Below, one piece after another: positions 36,252 through 46,857 of a stretch of 64,000 bases of DNA. The stretch comes from Paracyclopina nana (taxonomy: Eukaryota; Arthropoda; Copepoda; Cyclopoida; Cyclopettidae). The notes under the pieces are model-generated. The model made no database searches. It was given only the letters and a program-made list of their open reading frames with translations, and was not told the DNA's origin. The stretch is from NCBI GenBank assembly GCA_019096065.1, contig JAGUCH010000002.1:12536501-12600500 (forward strand), written 5' to 3'. Position 1 is the first letter of the stretch, and the number at the start of each line of letters is the position of its first letter. The position numbers and the translations under genes are program-made.

Positions 36252-36462
36252 GTTCACTAAGAGTTGCAAGGTCAGTAAGTACAACGCTATGCGGCTTCAT
36301 AGGCAATTTGGAATCACACAACCTATCACAAGATCAAAAAATAAGAGATTCACTCTCAACTTGTTGTTGGGCAGGATTTCCAAATATGGATGTGATGGGA
36401 TTGTTGCCTCTCTCAAAGCAGATTTCACTTTTAGTTGCTCTTGAGCAGGCCCATAACAAAGA
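36252..36462. promoter_or_regulatory. Bidirectional promoter between P450 B and thrombospondin-repeat gene
   Basis: Only 211 bp separate two outward-facing start codons, so regulatory elements are shared or overlapping. No specific sites identified. Confidence 0.5.
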
Positions 36463-38664
36463 ATGATGTGGTGGACCATCATTTTTACAGCACTATTTGT
36501 GAAGTCATCTTGCCAACAAGATGTTCAGCTCAATTGCTCAGAGATTGAAATCAGCCAGCCTCAATTTATGAAGGGTGAAGTTTTCAAGCTGCACAACATC
36601 ACTTGGGGCTCTAATGAGTTTGGGGACTTTTTGCCTTGTGTAAGCTCCTATTTTTTTCAGCCAAAGCCTTTTGGTCAATTATTCTGATTAGGTAGAGAAA
36701 TTTGTGCTTTTGTATGATTGGGACGACGGAGCCAATTCAGGAGTCTTATGCCCTACTTTTAATGTTACCAAGCTAAATGATTCCTTATATGGGTGCACAG
36801 CCAATTTCTCGGAGCTCACATGCAACAAAAGTGTTCACATCACTCTTGAAGCCTGGTTAGACAACTCAGTGTTGCTCCAAAATGGACCTGAAGGCCAGGT
36901 TTTTGTCAATTGCTCGGAAGCTGTTGTTGCTAATAGCAGTGATGGGGCACTTTTTCACTCCAACCAGAACCTATCTGAGGCAGTATTATCCATTCTTGAT
37001 TCTGTTTCACCCCTTATCAGCTCTCCTGATCAAGGTACAAAAATGTCCCATTTGGGAGTTGCCATATATGAACACGTAGTTATGCTCTAGGTTGCACTTG
37101 GACTCAGTGGTCCGAGTGGTCAAGTTGCTCCGTCACGTGTGGCCAAGCTGGGGTGCAAACAAGATCGAGAAGCCAACTGGGGAGTCAGTTATGCCAGAAA
37201 AGGGAGAGTGAGGACAAAAAATGTCATAGGAACAAATGTCCACAGGATTGCTCTTGGGCCATGTGGTCAGAGTGGTCCACTTGCTCTCAAACCTGTGGCA
37301 CAGGCAGGAGAACCAGAGCCAGGGACGTAGAAATCCGAGCTGATTTCGGTGGCAGGAATTGTGACATGAAGGAAGGTCAAGAGGTGGAATCTTGCTTGGG
37401 CCTCCCTTGTCCTGTCGATGGCCTGTGGTCAGAATGGTCAAAGTGGTCGTATTGCAACGTCACCTGTGGCCAAGGGTTCAAAAGAAGAACAAGGCTTTGC
37501 GACAATCCAAAGCCAGAAAATGGGGGCTCTGAGTGTGAAGGTGCCTCTCTTGAAGTGGAACCCTGCCAGGCGTTGAGGGAGTGCCCACCAATCAATGGGG
37601 GGTGGTCATTGTGGACCAAATGGTCATCTTGCAGCCAATCGTGTGGGGAAGGAAAGGTCATCAGAACAAGGACTTGTACTGATCCAAGTCCTCAAAATGG
37701 TGGCTTTGGTTGCCACGGAGACTCTGTTCAGCAAAAGCCCTGTTACCTGAGAAAGTGTGACCACAGTGGTCCGTATGTGGTCCAAAATACCTCAAATTAT
37801 AAATGCAATTGTAGCGGCTGTGATGAAGAAGTCACCTTAAAAAGTAAGGAAAACCAAGGATGTCTTGATGCTGCTCCCCATATTTTTGGCTTTCTCGGGC
37901 CTTTTCTTAGCTTTGAAGAAGACACACTCAACTATACTTGCTATCATGGAAAAGTGATTGATGAGTTGACCAATCGAAAGTCCTTCCAGCTTCCATGTGG
38001 TTTTAAGGATGATTTTTCCTCTCCTAAACAGTGGCCTCATTGCAAGGAGCCAAAATACTGCATTGGTCCCGCTCCTCAACTTTTTGAATCAGTAATGTAT
38101 TCTTATTAAAATTGTGTCATTTCTTACTAATTCGAACATTTTTCACCATAGATGCTTCTTTCATTTCCAAAAAGAGACGTTCCAGTAATGACTGCTTTAA
38201 CCTACAGCTCACCAATCAAGGCATCTTGTTTCCTTGATGGGATTTATAGGTATTCCCTGCTTTTAAAAAGGATAATATCCTCAATGCTCAATCTTTTTCG
38301 CACAGGAGCCAAAATAGCAGAAATGTTCACAGTTCATGCAATAATACTTCAATTTCCATAGAAGAACCTCATCAGTTTGGTTGGGTGGAGCTTCAAGGCA
38401 AGTGACACAATTGAAAAATTAGATAGATCAATTAGTGTGTGCTTAATTTTAGGCAATGGAAATGAAACGCAACCATGTAGTTTGGACTTTTTCATCAGTC
38501 ACAAAGTCATACTTAAAATAGGCATAGAAGAAATGACTTATGTTCAACTAGAGGGCTTACAGGAGGAACAAGCCATAATTTTGCATCAAAACTCAACATT
38601 TCACGTCAAAATGGACCATGAGTCATCCTTGTTAAGATTTCACTATCTGTCTTTCACGGCTTAG
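36463..38664 (+). CDS. Secreted protein with four thrombospondin type 1 repeats
   Basis: Six exons: 36463-36639, 36692-37034, 37091-38091, 38152-38249, 38306-38397, 38453-38664; 640 aa. A signal peptide and an N-glycosylation-rich N-terminal domain (about 20-173) are followed by four TSP1 repeats, each with the W-x-x-W and CSxTC/CG pattern: WTQWSEWSSCSVTCG, WAMWSEWSTCSQTCG, WSEWSKWSYCNVTCG, WSLWTKWSSCSQSCG. A C-terminal Cys-containing domain of about 230 residues is not recognised. No membrane helix is seen at the end, so the product should be secreted, perhaps in extracellular matrix. Intron 5 (38398-38452) has a GC donor (CAAG|GCAAGT), the only non-GT donor in the window; the GT option nearby gives a stop codon. 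Confidence 0.85.
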
Positions 38665-38827
38665 AGTTGAGAAAATCTGACGATTGTAATTTTAGCTCAA
38701 GCAAATGCATTTACCACAATTAAATAACGTTACGGATGAAGTAAAGCACTTGATCAAAGTGCATTCCTAGAAAGCAGTACTTAAGTGGAAAGTCAGTCAG
38801 ACAGCTGAAGTCACTTGAGACAAAAGC

Positions 38828-40293
38828 ATGGAATGTGAAGCATCTCAAGGGGCCAAAAAAGTGCCATTGTGGAATTCATGCAGGTTGACCTTGGTATTTT
38901 TGCTGTTTCCGTGCGCAATTTTGCTCATGGTCATGAGATTCAATTTCTCAATGGCTGTCGTATGCATGACTGAATCATCTTCAACCAGGCCAGAATTCAC
39001 ATGGAGTAAAACCACTCAGGGCTATATGTTGAGTGCGTTCTTCTATGGGTATGTATGCACTCAAGTGGTAGGTGGGATCATCTGCGACAAGTTTGGTGGC
39101 AAGCCATGCTTGCAGTATGGAGTGCTAATGTTGTCACTGACAACTCTGATTCTGCCATGCTTGACTAGAATTGACGGAACGTTGGTCATTGTTGTCAGAA
39201 TTGTACAGGGCCTTATTTCTGGGCTAGTTTTTCCGAGCTTGTACAACATGTTCAGTGTCTGGAGTGATCCCCAAGAGAGAGCTACTTTAATGAGTTTAGT
39301 CTTTAGTGGATTTTCAATGGCTAACATCATTAACTGGCCCATGTCAGCTGGTTTGTGTGCCACAGGCATAGATGGAGGCTGGCCTATGGTTTTTTACGTA
39401 CCTGGTAATTTATATGCGGCTAATCACACCTCAATATAATTCAGCTAATTGAATGATCAAGGCTCTCTCGGTCTCATTTGGTGCTGGGCATTTAATTACT
39501 TCTGTTCTTCTTCGCCTGGTAATCATCCAAGAATCAGCGAAGAAGAGAAGCTATATTTACTCCAATCTTGCCAGCAAGACACAAGACCAAAAGTGTATCC
39601 CCCTTTAGGGTTGATGCTGAAGTCCCCTGCTGTGCATGCCCTCTGGATTACTCACATGTGTCATGCATGGGGCTTTTACTTGATGGCTGTCAATTTGTCT
39701 TTGTTTGCAAGAGATGTATTCAAGCTGAGCGTTGTCATGAATGGATTGCTGTCAAGCCTTCCTTTCATTGGGATGTTTTGCATGACCTCCATGGCCAAGG
39801 TGTTTGACACTCTTAGAGAAAAACAATGGGTCACATTGACTCTGCTAAGGAAAATATTCACTGTGCTAGGAACTTTTATACCAGCTTTCTGCATGCTTGG
39901 CTTGAATTTCATCAGGGCAGATGATGTGGCTGGTTGCTTTATTCTCCTTACGTTAAGCATGATGGGGCATAATTTTGGAGCTACGGGAGGCTTCTATTTG
40001 TCACATAGTGACATGGCTGGACCCTACTCAGGCACCTTATTTGGCATTACCAATACCATGGCTCAAATTCCAGGCTTTGCCAATGCCCTCCTTGTTGCTC
40101 ACCTGACTCCAAATGTAACAATATGGTCTTTCTCCAACCAACTTATGCAACGGTTTTCCTCCTCTAGGGAACTAGAGAAGAGTGGCTGGTGGTTTTCGAC
40201 ATTGCTAGCTTCATTCTGGCATTTGGCGGCGTGATTTACGCCGCTTTCGGATCGAGTGAACTGCAATCATGGGCTAAAAATCAAACCTCTTAA
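38828..40293 (+). CDS. SLC17-family anion/phosphate transporter (sialin/VGLUT-like)
   Basis: Three exons: 38828-39404, 39462-40114, 40168-40293; 451 aa. Twelve-helix major facilitator layout with SLC17 signatures: MRFNFSMAVVCM in helix 1, QGYMLSAFFYGYVCTQVVGG, the GG/KP loop after helix 2 (CDKFGGKP), RIVQGLISGLVFPSLYNMF in helix 4, and C-terminal TREEWLVVFDIA. The family moves organic anions, sialic acid, glutamate or phosphate, driven by proton or sodium gradients; substrate here is undetermined. The large extracellular loop of many relatives is short. The stop codon is 8 bp from the stop of the convergent ICT1 gene. Confidence 0.9.
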
Positions 40294-40301
40294 TGATGGC
40301 T

Positions 40302-40986
40302 TTATTCAAAGTTCCCTTTCCTGGCACTGATATTGGCAGCATTCATACGTTTATACTTGATCCTTTCGCGGGCTGCTTTTTGCTGGGCCTTCAATCGTTT
40401 CTCTGCTTCCACTTGGTCAACTTGAGTTCGTTCCAAGTACGTTCGAACTTCGTCAACGGCGGCCCAAATGAAGTGTCGGAGCTTTTGCAACGCATCTGCC
40501 TGATTCAAAAGCTGTGATCGCGTACGATCTGACTTGACAACCAAGTATCCGTCCTTGGTGAGCTGACCTGCATACTTGTCAGCCACGATTTGCTTCACTG
40601 AGTCCGACAACCACGAAGCCGAGTCCAACTTGAACCGAATATCAACTTTTGTCATATTCTTAAAATCAAATGTTAAAACGACTCACTTAATAATGAATAC
40701 TTTTAATAAGCACCTTTTGAACATTTTGTCCGCCGGGCCCAGAGCTGAGGGAGTAGGAAAATTGAAGCTCATTCATTGGTATGTAACCGCTGAAAGTCTG
40801 ATCTTTTGTGGGCAGCTTAGAGAGGTCATATTGGGCAAACTTGGAACTAGACCTCGATCCTGGATACAGAAAATCTGTGTTGACTTGACTTCTAAAGGTA
40901 GAACAACGCTGACTCGAGACAATCACAGGCCTCAAGGCTCGCAATTGAGTGCCAAAATTGACGAAAAAGGTTACGGCTTTTGACAT
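40302..40986 (-). CDS. Mitochondrial peptidyl-tRNA hydrolase ICT1 / mL62
   Basis: Two exons, 40986-40714 and 40658-40302; 209 aa. After a mitochondrial-type N-terminus comes the class I release-factor-like core with the catalytic GGQ at residues 85-87 (SSGPGGQNVQK) followed by KVDIRFKLDSASWL, and a basic, Lys/Arg-rich C-terminal tail (EAEKRLKAQQKAARERIKYK) as in ICT1, which inserts in the mRNA channel of stalled ribosomes. ICT1 rescues stalled mitochondrial ribosomes and is also a large-subunit protein (mL62). There is no codon-recognition domain, which separates it from mtRF1. It shares the 425-bp divergent region with UVSSA. Confidence 0.92.
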
Positions 40987-41411
40987 CTTTGTTTGTTTAC
41001 AAAATCAAAATCAAGTGTTGAGCCGAACTTTGAACTCGAGCTTTTTATAATGCCAACATAAAAGATCAAAACACGAATTCCAGCATCATGTGAATGAAAT
41101 ACCTGGGTAAGTATAATTTTCAAAAGAACATATTCATTTTGAGTTGACATTAAGTGCCTACAAGACTTATGTTTTTGATTTTTCTTCATTCGAGTAATAC
41201 CTTAAAATTACTAACACTCCTCGGTTTAGCAGAAAAAGAGAAACATTTCGCAACAAAAAATCCAAAAAAATTTCATAGAGTTTGATGAAGCTTGTGTGGC
41301 GCAAACTCCGCTCACTTTTGCGGAGGAAAGATTTGTGCGTCACTTCTGCAATTTTGCTTTACTTTATTGTGCGAGACACGCTAACAGTTCGCCATTTCAT
41401 TGCAAAACAGC
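40987..41411. promoter_or_regulatory. Divergent promoter region ICT1 / UVSSA
   Basis: 425 bp between outward-facing start codons. A short plus-strand open frame at 41282 overlaps the UVSSA first exon in another frame and is a shadow. Confidence 0.45.
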
Positions 41412-43351
41412 ATGGAAGCCCTAGCAGAAGCGGAATTGCTGAAAATAGTGGAAAAAATCACCATGACAGGTGATCCGAAACTGGAAGAAAAAATGCTTAA
41501 AGTGATCAAAAAAGCCTGCAAGTGTGTTTTGCCACTACATTCCCGAAACTGTTAATTACATCTTATGCTTTTTTCACAGGAACAACGAGGCTTTTTTAAA
41601 GCCTGTTCACTCGAAAATTCTTAAGCAATTGGGCAAAAAACACAGCGAAATTCGCCTTTCCAGCTTTCAACTCCTCGTAGAATTGTTTGAGCGTTCCCAC
41701 AAATTTCGACTTTTGGTGCTGGAGGAGTTGCATTATATTTTTGAGAATACCTTGGAGCTAAACAATGCCACTCTCCCTCCCCCAAAAGCTGCTGCCAAGG
41801 CACTTCGAGTTTTGGCTGCAGAAACCATTTACAAATGGGCTGAGAAGTACGGATCTGCCTATAGAAAATTGGAGCATGGCTACAACTATTTGAAGCAAGT
41901 GAAAAAGGTCTGCTTTAATGACCTCGAAGGTCGTTCTGAGGCTGACAGGCGAAGAGCTGAGGAGAAAAAGCTTAAAATGGACCGAATCTGGAAGGAACGA
42001 GTCAAAGCCACTCATAGTCAGATAAATGAGACTGAAATGGACATTCAGGATTGCCTAACGCAGCTCAACAATTGTGTTGAACTCTTACTGCCAAGCCCTG
42101 ACAATTTTCTCTTTGGAAAGGTGTTATGACCATCATGGATTTTTTTTATGATCACTGATAATGTTCTGATTTTTCAAAGGATGAAATCGAAAATTGTGGG
42201 AACGCCAATGAGGATGAAGATAATCTTAAGGACCATGGAATTCTGGATCACAAAACCAAAATTAGCATCGAGATTAATAGCCTCGATTTGAAATGTGACT
42301 CAATTGCTGAAACTGAGGACAATAAGGAAGTTGTCAGCAACCTTAGAGACCAATACAGCTTGTTCTCCAATAGGTTTGCTCCCATGGTGAAAAAATGGAG
42401 CGTGACATTAACTAAAGCTGGTGACAATTGTGATTCAAATTTGCTTAAAAAAGTCATTGACATCAAGGTCAGCCTTGATGCAATTTTAGACAAACTCAAG
42501 CCTTTCGAGCATATCTTAAAAACCAAGAAGCGAGAGGACAATTCAGAGTCCTCTGATGATGACGACTTTCTTGATGTACCAGAGAAGCTCGGTTTTGAGG
42601 CTACTGTCAAGGCTGAGGATCACTTATTTGGAATCGATTTTTATGCCCAACCTTCCACGTCCAAAGCTCACCTGACAAGTTCAAAGTCTGATCCGAAAGC
42701 ATCTGACATAGTAAATAAGGGTAAAAACGAAGAGTTCGCAAAATTAGAGCCTGAGGAGATATTACAGAGCCTTCAGCAAAAGAACAAACCAACTCAAAAG
42801 GTGTTCATCAATGATGACAACACCGTTTGGACTTCTAGAAGAGATGAGGAGTACTTTGAAATACCTGCCAACGACACAACACCAGTAGAATTTTCTGGTA
42901 TTTTTTTTTTTTTTTTTTTTTTTGGTGTGTGTGAAGAAAAATTGCTTTTTTCAAAACCTTTTTAGAGGCTGTAGAGGAGGTGAGATGGGCGTGTAGGGCT
43001 CCACTGCCGAGTGGTCGCCTTTGTCCTCGGAAAGATCGCATCAAATGTCCTCTTCATGGCAAAATTATTCCAAGGGACAACATGGGTAATCCCAACGATG
43101 CAAAAAAGGAAAGTAAAGTTTTCGATCCCTTGGAAGAGGCAAAATTAGCTCCACCTGACTGGCAAGATCCTGATCTGCTCAGGGACATTCAGGCAGCCAC
43201 TGGAATCAACCTAGCTTTAAAGAAGTCACGAAAAAATGCCACAAATTTGACTAATATCAAGGAAAAGCAAAATACCACAAGGAAACGTTTGGAAAAGGTG
43301 GTCTTTAACAGATCAGCAATGAAACGCGTTGCTGAAGACTTGAATAAATGA
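41412..43351 (+). CDS. UVSSA: UV-stimulated scaffold protein A (transcription-coupled repair)
   Basis: Four exons: 41412-41521, 41580-42120, 42180-42897, 42966-43351; 584 aa. The N-terminal VHS-like helical domain carries conserved HSEIRLSSFQLLVELFERSHKFR and KYGSAYRKLEHGYNYLK. An acidic linker (EDNSESSDDDDFLDVPE) resembles the TFIIH-binding region. The C-terminal DUF2043 region has a zinc-binding set C466, C476, C484, H487 in CRAPLPSGRLCPRKD and KCPLHGK. UVSSA is recruited to stalled RNA polymerase II with CSA/CSB, brings USP7 and TFIIH, and starts transcription-coupled nucleotide excision repair. Intron 3 has a 23-nt T run. Stop codon is 11 bp from the convergent uS12m stop. Confidence 0.93.
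42901..42923. repeat. (T)23 run in UVSSA intron 3
   Basis: Uninterrupted T tract directly after the donor GGTA. It is likely polymorphic and may serve as the polypyrimidine tract of this 68-nt intron. Confidence 0.7.
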
Positions 43352-43362
43352 ATGCTATATTT

Positions 43363-43875
43363 CTACTGCTTCTTCTTGATCACGTGGCCAAGGTCATAGG
43401 CCCCTCTAATGCATCTTAGCTTGACACCAGGCACGTCTCTAAGACGATAGAACTTCACAAGGACAGTGGAGTGTTCTTGCAAATTGTGACCTTCGCCAGG
43501 AACGTAGGCTATCTTTTCTTGACCATTCGACAACTTGACAAGAACGCACTTTCGATTCGCAGAGTTGGGCTTTTTCGGTTTCTTCACGAGAGTCCTGATG
43601 ACAATACCTTTAGCCATAGGAACTCCAACTCCCAATGGGTTCTTGTTGGGCCTAAATTTCACATGAGGTCCTTTCAAGTGCAGCTCCTCCATTCTGTCAT
43701 ATTTCGGCCAGAAAATTGAGCCTTCGTTGTAATTTTTGATAATTAAGTCTCTGTTCGAGGACATTTGCCGCAGTTGCGTTGGCGTCGATATTGGAGCCAA
43801 TCTACACTTTGGCAAAGTTGTTGCTGTTTGCCTTAATGAAAGATTTGCCAACATTTTGGATAAGTTCCCGAACAT
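43363..43875 (-). CDS. mRpS12: Mitochondrial ribosomal protein uS12m
   Basis: Single exon, 170 aa from ATG 43875; the frame is open further upstream but without ATG. The N-terminal 60 residues are a mitochondrial presequence. The core is the S12 fold with the highly conserved KKPKKPNSANRK loop at the decoding site and PGEGHNLQEHS, both contributing to translational fidelity. In Drosophila the gene is technical knockout (tko). It is the only clearly intronless conserved gene in the window. It lies between UVSSA (convergent) and Spo11 (divergent, 191 bp between starts). Confidence 0.95.
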   Translation of the reverse strand: MFGNLSKMLANLSLRQTATTLPKCRLAPISTPTQLRQMSSNRDLIIKNYNEGSIFWPKYDRMEELHLKGPHVKFRPNKNPLGVGVPMAKGIVIRTLVKKPKKPNSANRKCVLVKLSNGQEKIAYVPGEGHNLQEHSTVLVKFYRLRDVPGVKLRCIRGAYDLGHVIKKKQ

Positions 43876-44066
43876 TTTACAGCTCTCGAATTTATTTCTC
43901 GCCAAATCGACGGGATGAAAACAAACTTTGTTTACTTAAGTAAAATGAAGAGTTCATGCTAAAAGGAATCCAGAAACTTAATCTCGGTTCAAGTCGCGTC
44001 ATTGGTCCCAAGGCAGTAACAGGCAAAGGTTTCCTTATATCTTAGGACTTTTCCCTTAGCTAACCC
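43876..44066. promoter_or_regulatory. Bidirectional promoter uS12m / Spo11
   Basis: 191 bp between outward-facing start codons: a housekeeping mitochondrial gene and a meiotic gene share the interval. Confidence 0.5.
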
Positions 44067-45562
44067 ATGGATTTAGCCAGTTCAATCGAAGAAATCGAAG
44101 AATTTGACTCCGATACGGAGTTGGGTGAGCTCAAATGAATTCGGAACTTTATCATACGCTATTCACGAATTTTCTCTTTTTTTCAGTAGGACAGGATGCT
44201 TATCGGGCAGATTTCATCGGGGTAAGTGAATCAATCGTATGATTAACTTGTCATATACAGCTTTGAATTCAAGGATTTGTCCTATTCTGTGCATGATTTC
44301 GACGGGGAGAGCTCAAGCTCTACCGTGAGTATCCCGTTTTTTCCCTATGATATTTTGCAACTTAATTCTCTCGTCAGGAATCGAATAGAGAGCAATGTGT
44401 ATTGGAATCATTGATTGATGCGGCCAGAAGTGTCAAGGAGGCAAATCGCCTTAAAACATTGGACAGTGTCGAGTCTCTCATCATGGATCAGCTGTTCATG
44501 TTCTCGAACGAACAGACTTGCTCTAATGCTTCCTTCATCTTCCCCACTATTGGACTCTGGGACAATGTGAAACTGGATCCGGAACAAGGACTGGTACCAG
44601 AGAGTGCAGACAACCTCAGGTTGACATTTGTCAGCTTTGGCAATTCGTCATCTAGGCCCAAATATGTACGCATCATGCTCGTATTGAACAAGATTCATCA
44701 GTTACTTGTGGATGACGAGAGGATCACTAAAAGAGAGTTGTACTACCAACTGATCAGTCAAGGTGGTGGAAATCAAGGACAAATTGATGATGCTGTGAAT
44801 GCAATAACTGCATGCCTACAAACTCCCAGGAGTCATTTGAGGTAGCTTCTTTGGCTTTTGATATTAGCTACACCAAGACGAGCTCTACATATTATTTTCT
44901 CTGCCAGGATCTTGAGCACTTCAAAGGGTCTAATAGCTGGAAAATTCGTTTATGTCGACATATATGGAAATGAAGTGGACTGCTCTATGGCGAAACAAGG
45001 CCAAACTATTCCCAATGACGTTGACGACATCGTAGCGATAAAAACCAATGCTACTCTGGTTATAATTGTGGAGAAGGATGCCACATTCCAACGTCTTATG
45101 GATGAGGATTTTTTGGAACTTGTCAATGAAGACGTTGTAGTCATCACTGGAAAGGGCTTTCCGGATATTGGCACGAGGAAGCTACTAAGGCGATTGGCCT
45201 TTGAGCTTTTGCCCGATGCAAGTTATTGGGCCCTTGTGGATTCTGATCCGCACGGCATAGAAATCATGTCGGTGTACACATTCGGATCCGCTGCATTGGC
45301 TTGGACTGGCGAGCCATTATCTGTCCCAATGCTTGAATGGATTGGAGTTCGACCGAAAGAAATGCCCAATTTAGAGCCCGATGTCCTCAAGCCTTTAAAC
45401 GATAGAGATCTTGACAAACTAGCATCACTGCTTTCGAGAAACTACTTTTCCCAGGACATTATTGAAGAGCTTGAGATGATTGCATACATGAGAGTCAAGG
45501 CTGAAATTGAGGACATTGACAGTCCATCGAGGTACTTGTACAATAAAATCAATCAGTTGTGA
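44067..45562 (+). CDS. Spo11: Meiotic double-strand-break protein Spo11 (topoisomerase VI A-like)
   Basis: Five exons: 44067-44124, 44187-44221, 44274-44324, 44378-44841, 44908-45562; 420 aa. The winged-helix 5Y-CAP domain carries the catalytic tyrosine in KRELYYQL (Y171 by alignment to the RDIYY motif). The Toprim domain has the metal-binding glutamate in IVEKDATFQRL, the GKGFPDIGTRKLLRRL motif and VDSDPHGIEI. Spo11 makes the programmed breaks that start meiotic recombination. All catalytic motifs are intact, so the lineage has or recently had meiosis. Three very small first exons are placed by frame and splice consensus. The stop codon is 8 bp from the convergent aldolase stop, so the 3' UTRs must overlap. 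Confidence 0.95.
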
Positions 45563-45570
45563 CTATATAT

Positions 45571-46857
45571 TTAGAATTTTCCTATGGAAGCTTTTGAGTT
45601 GCAAGCTGCTCTAAACGCCAATGCATCCTGAACGGCCTTTGCATTTGCATCATTGCCATTCCAAGTAGCCAGAGCTGTCGCCTGCAGTGCTCTCCCATAG
45701 CAAAAAGTCAATTTCCAAGGTTTGGGTGCACCATCAAATTGATTGATGGCATTCAAGTTTAAGGTTCCCTAAAACGAAAACAATTCTTAATTTGCCCGCA
45801 AAAGAGGATCAATTGTTGTATGCTTGGGCATTCGTTAGGCCCAGACATAAATTACTTGATTTTCAGTCAGGCCTCCAGACAAAAAGGCCACACCGGGAAC
45901 AGCTGGTGGGACCGACCTGCTCAAGGCCACAACCGTTGCCTTGGCAATCTCTTCTGGACTTGCAGTCACAGCGGCCTTTTTCCCAGCCACTGACATGCTC
46001 GTCTTCAACACAATGCCTTCCAAGTAAACTCCATAATCAGCCATGACCTTGAAAAAGGCCGACAAGATCCGCTCCGAAACCTGCGCGGCTTTTTCAAGGC
46101 TGTGGTCACCATTGATGACATCAATATCAGGTTCGACAATAGGGACTATGCCATGGACTTGGCAAATTGAGGCATATCTAGCCATGATGTGGGCATTGTT
46201 ATCAATGGCCAAATTGGATGGCACCTAAAGCATTGAGGGAGGAAAAATAATATGTTTCCGCCCGGGATCGAACCGGGGACCTTGTGCGTGTGAGGCACAC
46301 GTGATAACCGCTACACTACAGAAACTAACATACCATTGCTCCCTTGATGGTGAATGCGGATCTGAACTTGGCAAATCTGAGCCCATCTTGGTAGTATTTT
46401 TTGCATCTTTCGTCCAAATCATCGAGTCCTTGAGCGCTTGTTTCCCCTGGCTGGCCACCGTGCAGAGGTATCAGTCCTCGGTCAACCGTCACTCCAGCAA
46501 TGACATTACGCTCCTGAGGCAAATTTGCTGTGAATTGCAAAAGATATGAGAAAGGTGAAAAACCTTCAAAATTTGGAGTAAAGAGACCCCATTGTTATCT
46601 TGCTGGTAGCAGGTTTCATGCTGCAGAATGACCCCTGCAATGGGCCCGAGATCGGCTTTAGCAGTAGAGAAAATAATTTGGCGATATCGCCTTCGATTCT
46701 CTTCAGTGTTTTCTAGCCCAATGGTTGCCAATCTTTGCCCCATTGCCGGTTTGGCTTCATCAGCAGCCAAAATCCCCTTGCCAGGCGCCACTAAGGCCTC
46801 TGCAGTGGCCTTCAATTCTGCCTTTGTCGCATCTGATAAGTAGGGATGAGTTGACAT
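45571..46857 (-). CDS. Fructose-bisphosphate aldolase, class I, divergent
   Basis: Four exons: 46857-46564, 46513-46334, 46224-45856, 45768-45571; 346 aa. Conserved class I features: VAPGKGILAADEA (Asp), AYRQ-like YRQIIFST, FAKFR with Lys147 and Arg149, IVEPDI (Glu), and the Schiff-base lysine K232 in EGIVLKTSM, plus GVAFLSGG. It cleaves fructose-1,6-bisphosphate to DHAP and glyceraldehyde-3-phosphate. It is more divergent than a typical arthropod aldolase (KWR changed to KFR, ADEST to ADEAK), and the C-terminus ends in SIGKF without the usual terminal Tyr, so catalytic properties may differ. Start ATG 46857 has a good context (ATCACCATG). Intron 2 (46225-46333) contains a whole tRNA-Val gene. 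Intron 1 has a weak GTTTTT donor. Confidence 0.92.
46253..46325 (-). tRNA. tRNA-Val (anticodon CAC), inside aldolase intron 2
   Basis: A complete 73-nt cloverleaf on the minus strand: acceptor GTTTCTG pairs with CGGAAAC, D-arm with A box TAGTGTAGCGG, anticodon arm with loop around CAC (stem GTGTG/CACAC-type), T-arm CCCGG/CCGGG with B box GGTTCGATCCC, discriminator A. It sits in sense orientation 8 nt after the splice donor of the 109-nt aldolase intron 46225-46333, taking up two-thirds of it. All stems pair, so it should be functional, transcribed by RNA polymerase III from internal promoters or processed from the intron. Confidence 0.93.

Noticed and set aside
41282..41473. 62-codon frame starting before UVSSA
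   Set aside because: Overlaps the UVSSA first exon in a different frame; the UVSSA frame has conserved residues.
44488..44691. Antisense frames over Spo11, contactin and other genes
   Set aside because: Long antisense frames here mirror codon bias of the real gene and carry no motifs.
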